A stretch of 64,000 bases of DNA from Pythium myriotylum. Its lineage: Eukaryota; Oomycota; Peronosporomycetes; Pythiales; Pythiaceae. Below, piece by piece: positions 1-9,873 of this stretch. Below the pieces are notes generated by a model, which was given only the letters and a program-made list of their open reading frames with translations, searched no databases and was not told the DNA's origin. The position numbers and the translations under genes were made by a program. The stretch covers positions 2,976,001 to 3,040,000 of the forward strand of contig JALJCQ010000015.1 in assembly GCA_023091665.1 (NCBI GenBank), written 5' to 3'. Position 1 is the stretch's first letter. The number at the start of each line of letters is the position of its first letter.

Positions 1-155
1 TGCTTGGTTCCGCCGCGAATAGCGGGCTCTCTGCGACTGTGATCCGGTCTTCGAAGCGCCTTCGTGGAAGCCGAAGGCTTTTTCTTTCGATCCGTACCGG
101 TCTCGTCGCTTCTTTCGGCCTACTCGCTCCGTAATCGCCTCGTAAAGTCAGCGCC

Positions 156-3100
156 ATGGCGGAAGACCACGCCCGGTCGCGGCAGTACGCGTACACCAAC
201 AACTCGAACCTCGTGCTCGAGGCCGAGCGCGACCGCCGGCGCCGTGGCGATGAGCCCACGGGCGAGGTCGAGTCGCTGGCCGGGCGCATCAGCTACCGCA
301 TGGGCGACCGCGCGCAAAAGGCGACGGTCGACAGCAGCAAGAAGCGCACGGCGACCAAGGACGAGCAGGACGAGGCGCGGCTCAAGAAGAAGATCAAGCA
401 GCTCTCGCGCGGCGGCGCGGCCGACGAAAGCGGCGACAAGAGCGTGCTCTTTGCGACCGGCGGGCTCGCGGCCAGCCGCACGAATATCTTGAGCGAGAGT
501 CTCGCGCTCGAGAACAGCTCGTACCGCCCGAAGAACCCACAGAGCCAGGACGCGTACGAGCAGATCTTGAGCATTGTCGCGCATCATCTTGGCGATCAGC
601 CGGGCGAGATTCTGGCCGGAACGGCCGAGGAAGTGCTTTCGATCCTCAAGAATGACGCCTACCGTGACGATGAAAAGCACAAAGAAGTCAAGAAGCTGCT
701 CAAGAAGATGGCGCCCGACGTGTTCAACCAGCTTGTGGTCTTTGGCCGCCGAATCACGGATTTCCTTCCAGATCAGCCGGATGGAAGCGCGAACCCTGGA
801 CGAGAAGACGACGATGACGACGAGAATGGGGAGCTGGACAAAGAAATGGGTGTCGCTGTGGTCTTCGACGAGGAGGATGAAGAAGATGAATCCGACCTGG
901 ATGAGGTTCATGACGAGGAAGACGAAGACGAAGATGATGATGGCGACGACCAGAATGAGGCGTCCAGTCGAGCCAAGGAAGAGCGTGCTGCGATGCGTCT
1001 CAAGGATGAAGACGCAGAGGACACGGACGACCGAGACGCAAAGTTGAAGCTCAGCGCACATAGCATTGACGCCTTCTGGTTGCAACGTCAGCTCGGGAAG
1101 TACTACAAGGACGCCGAAGTGAGCGCTAAGCTCGCTGATGATGTGCTTTCTATCCTCCGCGAGTCCGGAGCGGACCTCAGTGCGTGTGAAAACCAGCTCG
1201 TGTTGTTGCTTGACTACGACAAGTTTGATTTTATCAAGCTTTTGTTGGAGAACCGCGCCAAAGTCGTGTACTGCACACGACTCAAACAAGCACAAAGTGA
1301 TGCCGAACGTAAAGCTATCGAGGAGGAGATGATTGCGGACGAATCGCTTGAGGGTGAAGGTGAGCGCATTCTCAAGGAACTGTCGAGCACAGCGTCTGCC
1401 GAGTCGTGGATGCAAGACCGAATCGGAGCGAAAGAGAGCACTTCGCGTGCAGAAGCCAACAAGCTGCGCAAGAATCAGCAGCAGAAGATTGGTAACAGTA
1501 AGGCATCTCGCGGAGCGGGCGACGACGACGATGATGATGGTGACGTCGAAATGGAGGACTCGGATGCATCGTCTTCGTCCACGAAAAAACCTCAACGGTA
1601 TATCGATATCGACTCACTTAGCTTCCACGAGGCCGGGCATTTAATGAGTAACAAGGATGTCCGTCTGCCGGAGGGTACCTGGCGAGCGCAGAAGAAGGGA
1701 TACGAAGAAGTTCACGTACCTGCAGTTCGCACAAAAAGTGCGGAAGCTGAAGAGAGGGCACGGATCAAGATCTCGACGCTACCCAAGTGGTCTCAGGCCC
1801 CATTCGCTGGGATGGAATCCCTCAACCGAGTTCAGTCGAAAATGTTTCCAGCAGCTTTTGAATCCAGCGAGAACTTGCTCTTATGTGCGCCAACTGGTGC
1901 TGGCAAGACTAACGTTGCGATGTTGACGATTTTGCACGAGGTGATGAAGGCGCGTGATCCGGAGACTGGTGACATCGATCTCAACTCGTTCAAGATTGTA
2001 TACGTGGCTCCAATGAAAGCTCTTGTTCAAGAAGTTGTGCTGAACTTGTCCAGCCGATTAACAGAAGCGTACGGTATTGAGGTGCGCGAACTATCAGGGG
2101 ACCAGAACCTGTCCCGCGAACAGCTATTCAACACCCAGATCATTGTGACGACTCCAGAGAAGTGGGATATCATTACACGCAAGTCTGGAGACGATCGAAC
2201 CTACACGCAGCTAGTACGCCTCATCATCATCGATGAGATCCACCTGCTCCACGACTCGCGTGGCCCTGTGCTAGAGGCACTGGTATCGCGAACGATCCGC
2301 AACATTGAAGCAACGCAGCAGATGGTTCGACTGGTCGGTCTATCTGCGACACTGCCAAACTATGAAGATGTTGCTGCTTTTCTCCGAGTGGATCCGTCGA
2401 AGGGCTTGTTCTACTTCGACTCGAGCTACAGACCCGTGCCTTTGCAGCAACAGTACATTGGTGTGATGGAGAAGAAGGCAATCAAGCGTTTTGCCCTGAT
2501 GAACGAGATTTGCTACGAGAAAGTTCTCGAGCAAGCCGAACTGGACAACCAGGTGTTAATCTTCGTGCACTCGCGGAAGGAAACAGCGAGTACTGCTCAA
2601 GCGATCCGTGACCTCTTTGTCGAGAACGACACTCTCGCCAAGCTGTTGCAGCCTAACACCGCGTCAAGCGAGATCTTGATTCGGGAAGCGAACAAATTGG
2701 AACGTGCCGATGACCTGAAGGATCTTTTGCCGTATGGCTTTGGTATCCACCACGCTGGTATGAAGCGTGAGCATCGTACGCTCGTTGAGAATATCTTTGC
2801 CGCCGGTCATCTGAAGGTTCTTGTGAGCACGGCCACTCTTGCGTGGGGTGTTAATTTACCGGCGCATACTGTTATCATCAAGGGCACACAGATCTATAAC
2901 GCTGAGCGAGGTGACTGGACAGAACTTAGTCCGCTTGATATTCTTCAAATGCTTGGTCGAGCTGGTCGTGTACAGTATGATACGCAAGGTGAAGGCATCA
3001 TCATCACTCAGCATGCGCAACTCACCTACTATCTGTCCCTTATGAACCAGCAACTACCTGTGGAGTCGCAGTTGATGGCGCGGCTAGCAGATAATCTCAA

Positions 3101-6100
3101 CGCCGAGATTGTACTCGGTACCGTCCAGAACATTTCACAGGCCGCAACATGGCTTGGGTACACTTATTTATTCATCCGCATGCTCCGAAATCCGGCGCTT
3201 TACGGTATCTCTGTTGCCGACCGGAAAGTCGATCCAACTTTGCTCCAGTATCGAACCGATCTTGTCCACTCTGCGGCGACTTTATTGGCCAAACACAATC
3301 TTATCAAGTACGAGCGTCGATCGGGATTGTTTCAAGTGACGGCACTTGGACGTGTGGCCAGTCACTACTATATCGCTCATGATTCGATCAAGACATACAA
3401 CGAGTTTCTGAAACCACACATGTCGGATATCGAGATCTTGAGGTTGTTCTCGCTGTCGAATGAGTTCAAGTACATCATCATTCGAAGCGAGGAACGACTG
3501 GAATTGACGAAACTTCTCGAACGGGTTCCAGTCCCAGTCAAAGAGTCATTGGCAGTATCGAACAACGTGTCTGGAACCGGCACTGGTTCTGCCAAGGTGA
3601 ATGTGCTTCTTCAAGCCTATATTTCCCGATTAAAGCTTGATGGATTCGCACTGCTAGCTGATATGGCCCACATCCACCAGTCGGCAGCTCGAATCTTCCG
3701 TGCGCTCTTCGAGATTTGTTTGACGCGAGGCTGGGCGGCTGTTACTGAGAGAATGCTGAGCTTCTGCAAGATGGTGGACAAACGTATGTGGCTCTCTCAC
3801 ACACCGCTTCGCCAATTCGCATCCGTGATTCCGGAGGGGATATTAAAGCGTGTCGAGAAAAAGGATATCTCATGGGAGAAGTATTTGGACTTGGAACCAT
3901 CCGACCTTGGGCAACTGATAAATAATCCGCAGTATGGCAAGGAACTATACAAGCACATCCACCAGTTTCCAAAGCTGGAACTGTCGGCGCATGTTCAGCC
4001 AATCACCCGATCTATGCTGAAGGTTGACTTGATTGTGACTCCAGACTTCGAGTTTAACCGAGAAATTCACGGAAACTCGGAAGGCTTTTGGGTATTTGTT
4101 CACGACGTCGACAGCGAAACGATTCTACACCACGAGTGGCTTGTCATTAAACGCCGATTCTCGACACAAGAAACATACCTCACCTTCTCGATTCCACTGT
4201 TCGAACCGCTTGCACCGCTCTACTACATCAAGGTCGTGTCAGACAAGTGGATTCATTGCGAGAGCTCTCTGCCAATCTCTTTCCACAAGCTCATCCTCCC
4301 TCAAAAGAATGCGCCGCCAACAGAACTGCTGGATTTGCAACCTCTCATGGTGAACAATGCTCTGCTCAAGCTTGCAGGTGGAAAAAAACCAATTGCTGAG
4401 TCAATGTTGAAAAGTGTAAAATCGGTCAAGACAAGCCCATGGAAGTTTGCACGATTCAACCCAATCCAGACTCAAGTCCTCCCGCGTGTGATCGAATCCG
4501 ACAGCAACATCTTTCTTGGTTCACCCCCTGGTTGCGGGAAGACTGTCGTCGCGGAGATTGCCATTATGAAGGCGCTCGTCAAGCTCGGCCAGCCGGACAA
4601 TGATAGCGAGGAGTACGGAGATCATCTGATGGTGTACCTGAACCCGCAGCAGTCTGGGTGTGATGAGAAATTCGATGACTGGAACGAGAAGTTCGGTGAG
4701 AACAGCTACTGGAAACAGAACGTTGTCGAACTCACGGGAGACTCTACCACTGACTTGCGCCTTTTGGCAAACGCCAATATCGTCATCGGCACCCCTGTGC
4801 AGTGGGATGTACTCTCTCGGCGATGGAAGCAGCGCAAGCGTATTCAGAACGTGAGTCTCTTCTTGGTTGATGAGGCTCACTTCGTCGGTGGTGGGGAATT
4901 TGGTCCGGTTTTGGAGATTGTCATGTCCAGAATGCGTTTCATCGCAGCTCAGAACGACAAGAAAAAGGGTGACCAACGGCTTCGCATCGTTGCAATGGGT
5001 AACTCCATCGCAAATGCGCGCGATGTTGGTGAGTGGCTCGGCGCTAGTCAAGGTGACGGCATCTTCAACTTCCATCCTAACGTGCGTCCTCAGCCGTTGG
5101 AGATCCGGGTTCAGGGATTCGATATCAACGACTTCTCATCGCGCATGCTCGCGATGTCAAAACCTGCATATAACACCATCGCGAACCAGGCAATCCCCGT
5201 GGGGGACAAGAAGCAAGTGATTGTGTTCGTACCATCTGCCAAGCAAGCCCAATTGAGTGCAATTGATTTGATCACCTTCGCTCTAGCCGACAACGACCCA
5301 AAAAAGTTTGTTGCTACTTCGGATGAGGTAGAGCTTCCAACAGAGGATAACGCGCTTTTGCAGACGCTAGAGAGTGGCGTTGGGTACTGCACAGACGGTA
5401 TGACGCGGAAGAACCGAGACTATGTGCTTCGTCGCTTCGCTGAGGGTAAACTGCGCGTGCTTGTTGTTCCTCATTCGTTAGCCTGGTCGCTACGCAGCTC
5501 ACAGATCCATGCGTTCATGGTTGTTGTGATGGGGACTCAATATTTCGATGGCAAAGAGCACCGTTACGTGGACTACCAGCTTGCTGATGTATTCCAGATG
5601 ACGAAATTCGCCAAGGACTTGACATCGACCAGCACTGTCAAGTGTGTCCTCATGTGTCATTCGTCGAAGAAGAAATTCTATGCGAAGTTCCTATACGATC
5701 CTCTTCCTGTGGAATCGCAGCTGGAGCACTTTTTGACAGACCACGTGAATGCTGAAATCGTGACAAAGACTATTGAGAGCAAGCAAGACGCAGTAGACTA
5801 CCTCACGTGGACGTTTATGTACCGTCGGTTGATCAAGAACCCGAACTATTACAATCTTCAAGGCGCGACGAACGTGCACTTGTCCGATCATCTGTCTGAG
5901 CTTGTGGAGACAACTGTCAATGCACTGGAAGAATCGCGTTGTATCCAAGTAGTCGAAGACGAAGATGGCGATGAGACACTGTCACCACTCAACCTCGGCA
6001 TGATCGCTGCATACTACTACATCAAGTACACGACCATCGAATTGTTCGCTTGCAGCTTGACAGCTCAGTCCAAGCTCAAGGCGCTGCTTACGATTCTGGC

Positions 6101-7049
6101 CTCAGCGACCGAGTTCAGCGAACTTCCGAGTCGATACGGGGAAGAGGATCGTTTAGAAGCGTTCGCGAAGCACCTTAAGTTCCCGATCGCTGCCAACGGT
6201 GACTACTCGCAGCCTCATGTCAAGGCCAACGTGCTTTTGCAGATGCATTTTAGCAAGCAGCACGACAGACTGAGCCCACTTTTGCGGAAGGATCTTACCT
6301 TCATTCTCTCGCACTCTGTACGATTGATTCACGCGATGGTGGATGTCATTAGCTCCAACGGTTGGCTGAAGCCGGCACTTTCTGCTATGGATCTAGCACA
6401 GATGGTTGTTCAGGCCCAGTGGAATACTGACTCACCACTTCTCCAGATACCGTTCTTTACAAAGGAGACCCTGGAGAAGCTGTCCTCGATGGAGCTTGAC
6501 GAAGAAGTCGAGACACCGTTGGACATTCTCAGCATGGACGACAAGGCGCGGCAAAAGCTGCTTCCATTCTCGAACGAGAAGATGTCTGTGGTTGCGAAGT
6601 TCTGTAACGCGTATCCTGACGTGAACGTCCAGACCAAGGTCGCTAACGATGGAAAGAACATTGGGACGGGCTCGAGCGTCGCAGTCAAGGTACAACTCGA
6701 GCGTGAAGGAGGCGAAGACGAAGACGACGAGGAGCAAGATGAAGATATTGGCATCGTGCAGGCCAGCCATTTCCCTGTCAAGAAGGCTGAGAATTGGTGG
6801 GTCGTGTTGGGTGATTCGTCGAAGAACACGCTGCTGAGCATCAAGCGCGTTCCGTTCGCCAGCTCGAAAGCAACGGTGCAGCTTGAGTTCACAGCTCCCG
6901 ACCAGGTCGGTGAGTATGCATTCCAGCTTTACGTCATTTGCGATGGCTACGCTGGTTGTGATTTGGAGAACGAAGTCAAGATCAGCGTTGTCGAAGGAGG
7001 AGGCGAGACATCCGAAGAGGATGAAGATGAGGAGGAAGAGGAAGAGTAG
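156..7049 (+). CDS. BRR2: U5 snRNP RNA helicase Brr2 (SNRNP200-like)
   Basis: This is a 2297-residue Ski2-like helicase with two helicase/Sec63 cassettes, the arrangement typical of Brr2, which unwinds U4/U6 snRNA during spliceosome activation in the nucleus. In the first cassette I see the Walker A motif APTGAGKT near residue 578, DEIH near 692, GLSATLPN after it, and the late motif GRAGRVQYD. The second cassette keeps GCGKT near residue 1458 and DEAH near 1571, but its SAT motif reads GNS. That fits the known loss of activity in the C-terminal cassette of Brr2. The N-terminal part is acidic and low in complexity, and the last ~20 residues are almost all acidic. The reading frame has no intron. 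The start at ATG 156 sits in a good context (gcgccATGG). The length is close to that of other Brr2 proteins, slightly longer because of the acidic stretches. This identification is very secure. Confidence 0.96.
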   Translation: MAEDHARSRQYAYTNNSNLVLEAERDRRRRGDEPTGEVESLAGRISYRMGDRAQKATVDSSKKRTATKDEQDEARLKKKIKQLSRGGAADESGDKSVLFATGGLAASRTNILSESLALENSSYRPKNPQSQDAYEQILSIVAHHLGDQPGEILAGTAEEVLSILKNDAYRDDEKHKEVKKLLKKMAPDVFNQLVVFGRRITDFLPDQPDGSANPGREDDDDDENGELDKEMGVAVVFDEEDEEDESDLDEVHDEEDEDEDDDGDDQNEASSRAKEERAAMRLKDEDAEDTDDRDAKLKLSAHSIDAFWLQRQLGKYYKDAEVSAKLADDVLSILRESGADLSACENQLVLLLDYDKFDFIKLLLENRAKVVYCTRLKQAQSDAERKAIEEEMIADESLEGEGERILKELSSTASAESWMQDRIGAKESTSRAEANKLRKNQQQKIGNSKASRGAGDDDDDDGDVEMEDSDASSSSTKKPQRYIDIDSLSFHEAGHLMSNKDVRLPEGTWRAQKKGYEEVHVPAVRTKSAEAEERARIKISTLPKWSQAPFAGMESLNRVQSKMFPAAFESSENLLLCAPTGAGKTNVAMLTILHEVMKARDPETGDIDLNSFKIVYVAPMKALVQEVVLNLSSRLTEAYGIEVRELSGDQNLSREQLFNTQIIVTTPEKWDIITRKSGDDRTYTQLVRLIIIDEIHLLHDSRGPVLEALVSRTIRNIEATQQMVRLVGLSATLPNYEDVAAFLRVDPSKGLFYFDSSYRPVPLQQQYIGVMEKKAIKRFALMNEICYEKVLEQAELDNQVLIFVHSRKETASTAQAIRDLFVENDTLAKLLQPNTASSEILIREANKLERADDLKDLLPYGFGIHHAGMKREHRTLVENIFAAGHLKVLVSTATLAWGVNLPAHTVIIKGTQIYNAERGDWTELSPLDILQMLGRAGRVQYDTQGEGIIITQHAQLTYYLSLMNQQLPVESQLMARLADNLNAEIVLGTVQNISQAATWLGYTYLFIRMLRNPALYGISVADRKVDPTLLQYRTDLVHSAATLLAKHNLIKYERRSGLFQVTALGRVASHYYIAHDSIKTYNEFLKPHMSDIEILRLFSLSNEFKYIIIRSEERLELTKLLERVPVPVKESLAVSNNVSGTGTGSAKVNVLLQAYISRLKLDGFALLADMAHIHQSAARIFRALFEICLTRGWAAVTERMLSFCKMVDKRMWLSHTPLRQFASVIPEGILKRVEKKDISWEKYLDLEPSDLGQLINNPQYGKELYKHIHQFPKLELSAHVQPITRSMLKVDLIVTPDFEFNREIHGNSEGFWVFVHDVDSETILHHEWLVIKRRFSTQETYLTFSIPLFEPLAPLYYIKVVSDKWIHCESSLPISFHKLILPQKNAPPTELLDLQPLMVNNALLKLAGGKKPIAESMLKSVKSVKTSPWKFARFNPIQTQVLPRVIESDSNIFLGSPPGCGKTVVAEIAIMKALVKLGQPDNDSEEYGDHLMVYLNPQQSGCDEKFDDWNEKFGENSYWKQNVVELTGDSTTDLRLLANANIVIGTPVQWDVLSRRWKQRKRIQNVSLFLVDEAHFVGGGEFGPVLEIVMSRMRFIAAQNDKKKGDQRLRIVAMGNSIANARDVGEWLGASQGDGIFNFHPNVRPQPLEIRVQGFDINDFSSRMLAMSKPAYNTIANQAIPVGDKKQVIVFVPSAKQAQLSAIDLITFALADNDPKKFVATSDEVELPTEDNALLQTLESGVGYCTDGMTRKNRDYVLRRFAEGKLRVLVVPHSLAWSLRSSQIHAFMVVVMGTQYFDGKEHRYVDYQLADVFQMTKFAKDLTSTSTVKCVLMCHSSKKKFYAKFLYDPLPVESQLEHFLTDHVNAEIVTKTIESKQDAVDYLTWTFMYRRLIKNPNYYNLQGATNVHLSDHLSELVETTVNALEESRCIQVVEDEDGDETLSPLNLGMIAAYYYIKYTTIELFACSLTAQSKLKALLTILASATEFSELPSRYGEEDRLEAFAKHLKFPIAANGDYSQPHVKANVLLQMHFSKQHDRLSPLLRKDLTFILSHSVRLIHAMVDVISSNGWLKPALSAMDLAQMVVQAQWNTDSPLLQIPFFTKETLEKLSSMELDEEVETPLDILSMDDKARQKLLPFSNEKMSVVAKFCNAYPDVNVQTKVANDGKNIGTGSSVAVKVQLEREGGEDEDDEEQDEDIGIVQASHFPVKKAENWWVVLGDSSKNTLLSIKRVPFASSKATVQLEFTAPDQVGEYAFQLYVICDGYAGCDLENEVKISVVEGGGETSEEDEDEEEEEE

Positions 7050-7399
7050 AGTCCCACTCACAATAATGGATTTGGATATATAGTACTGTAGTTGCTGGCA
7101 GTTGAGGGTCGCTTGGTGAAACCCTCCATCTGTTTGACACAACAGTTGCATCCTGATCGTCGTCGCCCGACCATTGGGGTAGGCAGGCCAACCGCATGGC
7201 ACCAGCGGTGCTCAGGGCTGGAGCGTCTCAGCTCCAAGCAAACGCGCCGCTGCGATATGAAAAATGCATCTCCTCCGTGCGACAGTCAGTCTGGTCGGCG
7301 GCGCATTTCTAGCAGCTCGTTCAGCGACCACGACCTGGCGAGAAGAGCTGTCCAGTTGCAAATTGTCGCGACCGAAGAGAGCTGCCTCCAACAACGACG
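7050..7399. other. Intergenic, 350 bp
   Basis: This is the spacer between Brr2 and the first small MG-start gene. I see no open frame with coding character, no repeat and no clear initiator element. It presumably holds the Brr2 3' UTR and the promoter of the next gene. Confidence 0.5.
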
Positions 7400-7651
7400 A
7401 TGGGCAACCAGCAAACAAGCGGCAAGGTCTACGTCGCAATCTTTGACACACCCCGCGAGCGGATCAACATGGGCGTCCCACTCACAGAGGAGCAACGCGC
7501 GTGCATTCTCAAGCGGTGCGCTTGCGCCGATGAAGCTTGGCAGGTTAAGATGGCGACCGATGCCATCGCGCTTGAGAGGCGGCTCAAGGCCAAGCAGAAG
7601 AAAGCTGGAGGCTCTGCTTTGAAAAAGCTGTCGACCAGATTAGAGGCATGA
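7400..7651 (+). CDS. Small MG-start protein, member 1 of a local family
   Basis: This 83-residue protein has no function I recognise. It is one of four paralogues in this window (others start at 16593 minus, 21650 plus and 31621 plus), and that is the main support for it being a gene. The shared core is residues 9-40: KVYVAIFD, then an MGVPLT-E-QR segment, then LKRC. The rest is basic and probably helical. All four begin Met-Gly, and this one reads MGNQQTSG, with Gly at 2 and Thr at 6. This fits the N-myristoylation pattern, so it may be membrane-attached; that is inference. In its first 40 residues it matches the copy at 31621 at 28 positions. It lies 366 bp upstream of a kinase-like gene whose protein also begins MGNKPSS, on the same strand. 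There is no cysteine-rich or signal-peptide character. Confidence 0.72.
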   Translation: MGNQQTSGKVYVAIFDTPRERINMGVPLTEEQRACILKRCACADEAWQVKMATDAIALERRLKAKQKKAGGSALKKLSTRLEA

Positions 7652-8017
7652 ATGATCAAAGTAGCGAGGGCTCTTATTTAAAGTGCGGACGTGGCAATCC
7701 TGAGACGATGAGGGAAGTCTGCAATCACGGTGTACCCATCTCATAGATGGCTACACTTTAACGAGTATTCATTGGATATATAGATCAGAGAATGTTGTGG
7801 ATTGGTTGAAAATTTCCTGCGTTTACGAAATTTCCGACAAAAAATCACAGAACATCTCGGTGGAAAACGAGTTCCCAGGCGCTTTGCCGAGTTTGATGAT
7901 CCCTTCAGCTGATGCAGCCCTTTATTTAGAACTCTGGTGATTGGAGTAGCTTAACATCGTTCTGCAAGACGATTCCGGCCTTGGCGGCCGCGTCGGCCAG
8001 TGTAACTCGGGCTGAGA
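7652..8017. other. Intergenic, 366 bp
   Basis: This is an AT-richer spacer between the small MG-start gene and the kinase-like gene. No further gene is visible. It probably carries the kinase promoter, although no clear oomycete initiator was found close to the ATG at 8018. Confidence 0.45.
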
Positions 8018-9175
8018 ATGGGGAACAAGCCGTCTTCCAATGCAGACACGACGATTCATGCATCGCTAGCCCGAGCTCGGAGTCGAAGGGTGAGCATCTC
8101 TTCGCGGTCGTTCCGAAGGACGACTCTTACTAGCGTTCGCCGTCGTGAATCGGTTGTTCGTGAGCCACCAGAGAAGCTTCCTCCGAATGTTGAGGCCGTC
8201 TTCGAAGTCGAGCCGATGGAGCTCAAGATGCAACGGAACCTTTGCGGTTGCGTGCATCCGATTGGGCGTGTGGACATCGTTTTCGACGGCCGACGACCAC
8301 TCGTTGATCGACGTATCGGACTCCACGCTGACCCGAGCGACGTGCGTCTCGTCCGCCAGGAACTGGCGATTCACTGCTACCTGACACGTCAGCGAACACT
8401 ATCGACACCAGACAAGCAGCCGCATCGACACCTCGTCGAACTCCGAGGATTCTTCGAGAGTATGCAGACACTCCACGTGCTCACCGAGTACTACCCACAC
8501 GGCAATCTTCTCTCGGCCCTCGCACCCGAGCCGAGCACGAACTTCAAGTGTCTATCGGTTCAAAACGACCTCAGTATCCAGCGTGCTGTTCGTGAACTTT
8601 GTGGTGCAGTCGCGTTTATGCACGAAGAAGCAGTAGCTCACATGGACATCTCGCTAGAGAATGTGTTTGTAGACACGACGGGATCACTTCGGCTGGGTGA
8701 CTTTCGCCACGCGGTGTACATCGGCAAGAGCCAGAGGCGACGCTGTGTGGCACCAGCTCCTCTGCGGAGAGCGTACGCAGCGCCTGAGCTGTTCTCGGGC
8801 CGAGAGATCGACTTACTCAAGGCCGACGCGTGGTCAGTTGGCATCGTCATCGCCATGATGATCACAAAGCAGAACCCAATGGAGGAAGCGACGCCGCGAG
8901 ACACCCACTACAGGTTGCTGCAAGTACTTGGCGTGCCAGCATTCCTCGAGCGGATGATTAAAGAGAGCAATGTCCAAACAGACACCAAACCGACTCCTAT
9001 CGTTGGAGAAATCGTGAAACTTGTAACCTGCTTACTAGTATGTGAGCCGGACCAACGGCTATCACTAGCACAGGCTATTGAGCAATACCCCTGGCTTCAA
9101 AATCCTCTGACCAGCCCTTCGCCAAACGCAGCTGATATGAGCTTCGAGATCCGTGAATGTTGCCAGATGACATAA
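8018..9175 (+). CDS. Degenerate protein kinase with N-myristoylation-type start (candidate pseudokinase)
   Basis: This is a 385-residue kinase-like protein. Its catalytic loop is HMDISLEN (H208, D210, N215), the position of the usual HRDxxxxN. The metal-binding motif is DFR (228-230) instead of DFG. The activation segment ends YAAPE (253-257), and DAWSVG (270-275) and R347 fit subdomains IX and XI. No glycine-rich loop is evident. Where the VAIK lysine is expected there is only VDRRIGL (residues 96-102), so ATP binding may be weak or absent. E115 could be the helix C glutamate. The N-terminal ~60 residues are basic and serine-rich. The protein begins MGNKPSS, which fits N-myristoylation. A broken copy at 27282-30302 shares the HMDISLEN and DFR motifs, so the unusual residues predate the duplication. 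Substrate and pathway are unknown. Confidence 0.82.
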   Translation: MGNKPSSNADTTIHASLARARSRRVSISSRSFRRTTLTSVRRRESVVREPPEKLPPNVEAVFEVEPMELKMQRNLCGCVHPIGRVDIVFDGRRPLVDRRIGLHADPSDVRLVRQELAIHCYLTRQRTLSTPDKQPHRHLVELRGFFESMQTLHVLTEYYPHGNLLSALAPEPSTNFKCLSVQNDLSIQRAVRELCGAVAFMHEEAVAHMDISLENVFVDTTGSLRLGDFRHAVYIGKSQRRRCVAPAPLRRAYAAPELFSGREIDLLKADAWSVGIVIAMMITKQNPMEEATPRDTHYRLLQVLGVPAFLERMIKESNVQTDTKPTPIVGEIVKLVTCLLVCEPDQRLSLAQAIEQYPWLQNPLTSPSPNAADMSFEIRECCQMT

Positions 9176-9873
9176 TCTCATCCAAATCGAATGCCTAGAC
9201 GTATTTTTCAAAGCCTCATGAATCTAGCAGGAACAAACGGCGGCTTCATTTCGTGACAGTGTCTCCAGCTCGTAAATGAACCCCATTCGTACACGAGAGG
9301 ACTTGTTTCAATTTGGATCCATAGTCGTTCTGGATTTCTGACTCGCCACCGCCGAGCTCTGCTGCCATATATGCGCTTGCTGTTGCACGTGAAGTCTATA
9401 TAGCTCGGGCAGTGAATCCGAATAGCTTGGGACCAGACGTCTAGAGGTCAACATGAGCGTCAAGCCGCCACTGGCGTAGATCACTAGCAAGCTAAGCGGT
9501 ACTCATGCTATAAGCATTCACTTGTTGAACTCAATAGACTTAATCGTATCATCACCACCAAGCTAAGCGTGTACGCCTCAATGGCGTTGACGGACGACTT
9601 GGCCGTGCGCTTAAGCTTGTTCAGCATTCCATGGCTAGGTTGATTAATGCTTCGGGCTGCTCATGAACGCTTGAGAACAAGGAAGGCAATAATGGATGTA
9701 TTGCCATTTTTAATTTTACCACGTTGCAGCTCGCATTATTGTCGTAACACCTTGAAAATGTCTCCAGCGTCACGCCATGAAAGAGACCCGTGGCTCACCT
9801 AATGTGAGAATTCATGTATGTAATTGCACGCATACTTTCGAACTCTAGTCCGTACAGCTATTGTTCTAGTGGC
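9176..9873. other. Intergenic, 698 bp, convergent genes
   Basis: The spacer lies between the 3' ends of the kinase-like gene and lipase 1. It holds only short open frames without coding character, and no repeat was noticed. Confidence 0.5.

Noticed and set aside
120..1595. 491-codon open frame antisense to the Brr2 5' end
   Set aside because: It is opposite an acidic, Asp/Glu-rich coding stretch, and its translation is Val/Leu/Arg-rich without a domain. It is a compositional shadow of Brr2.
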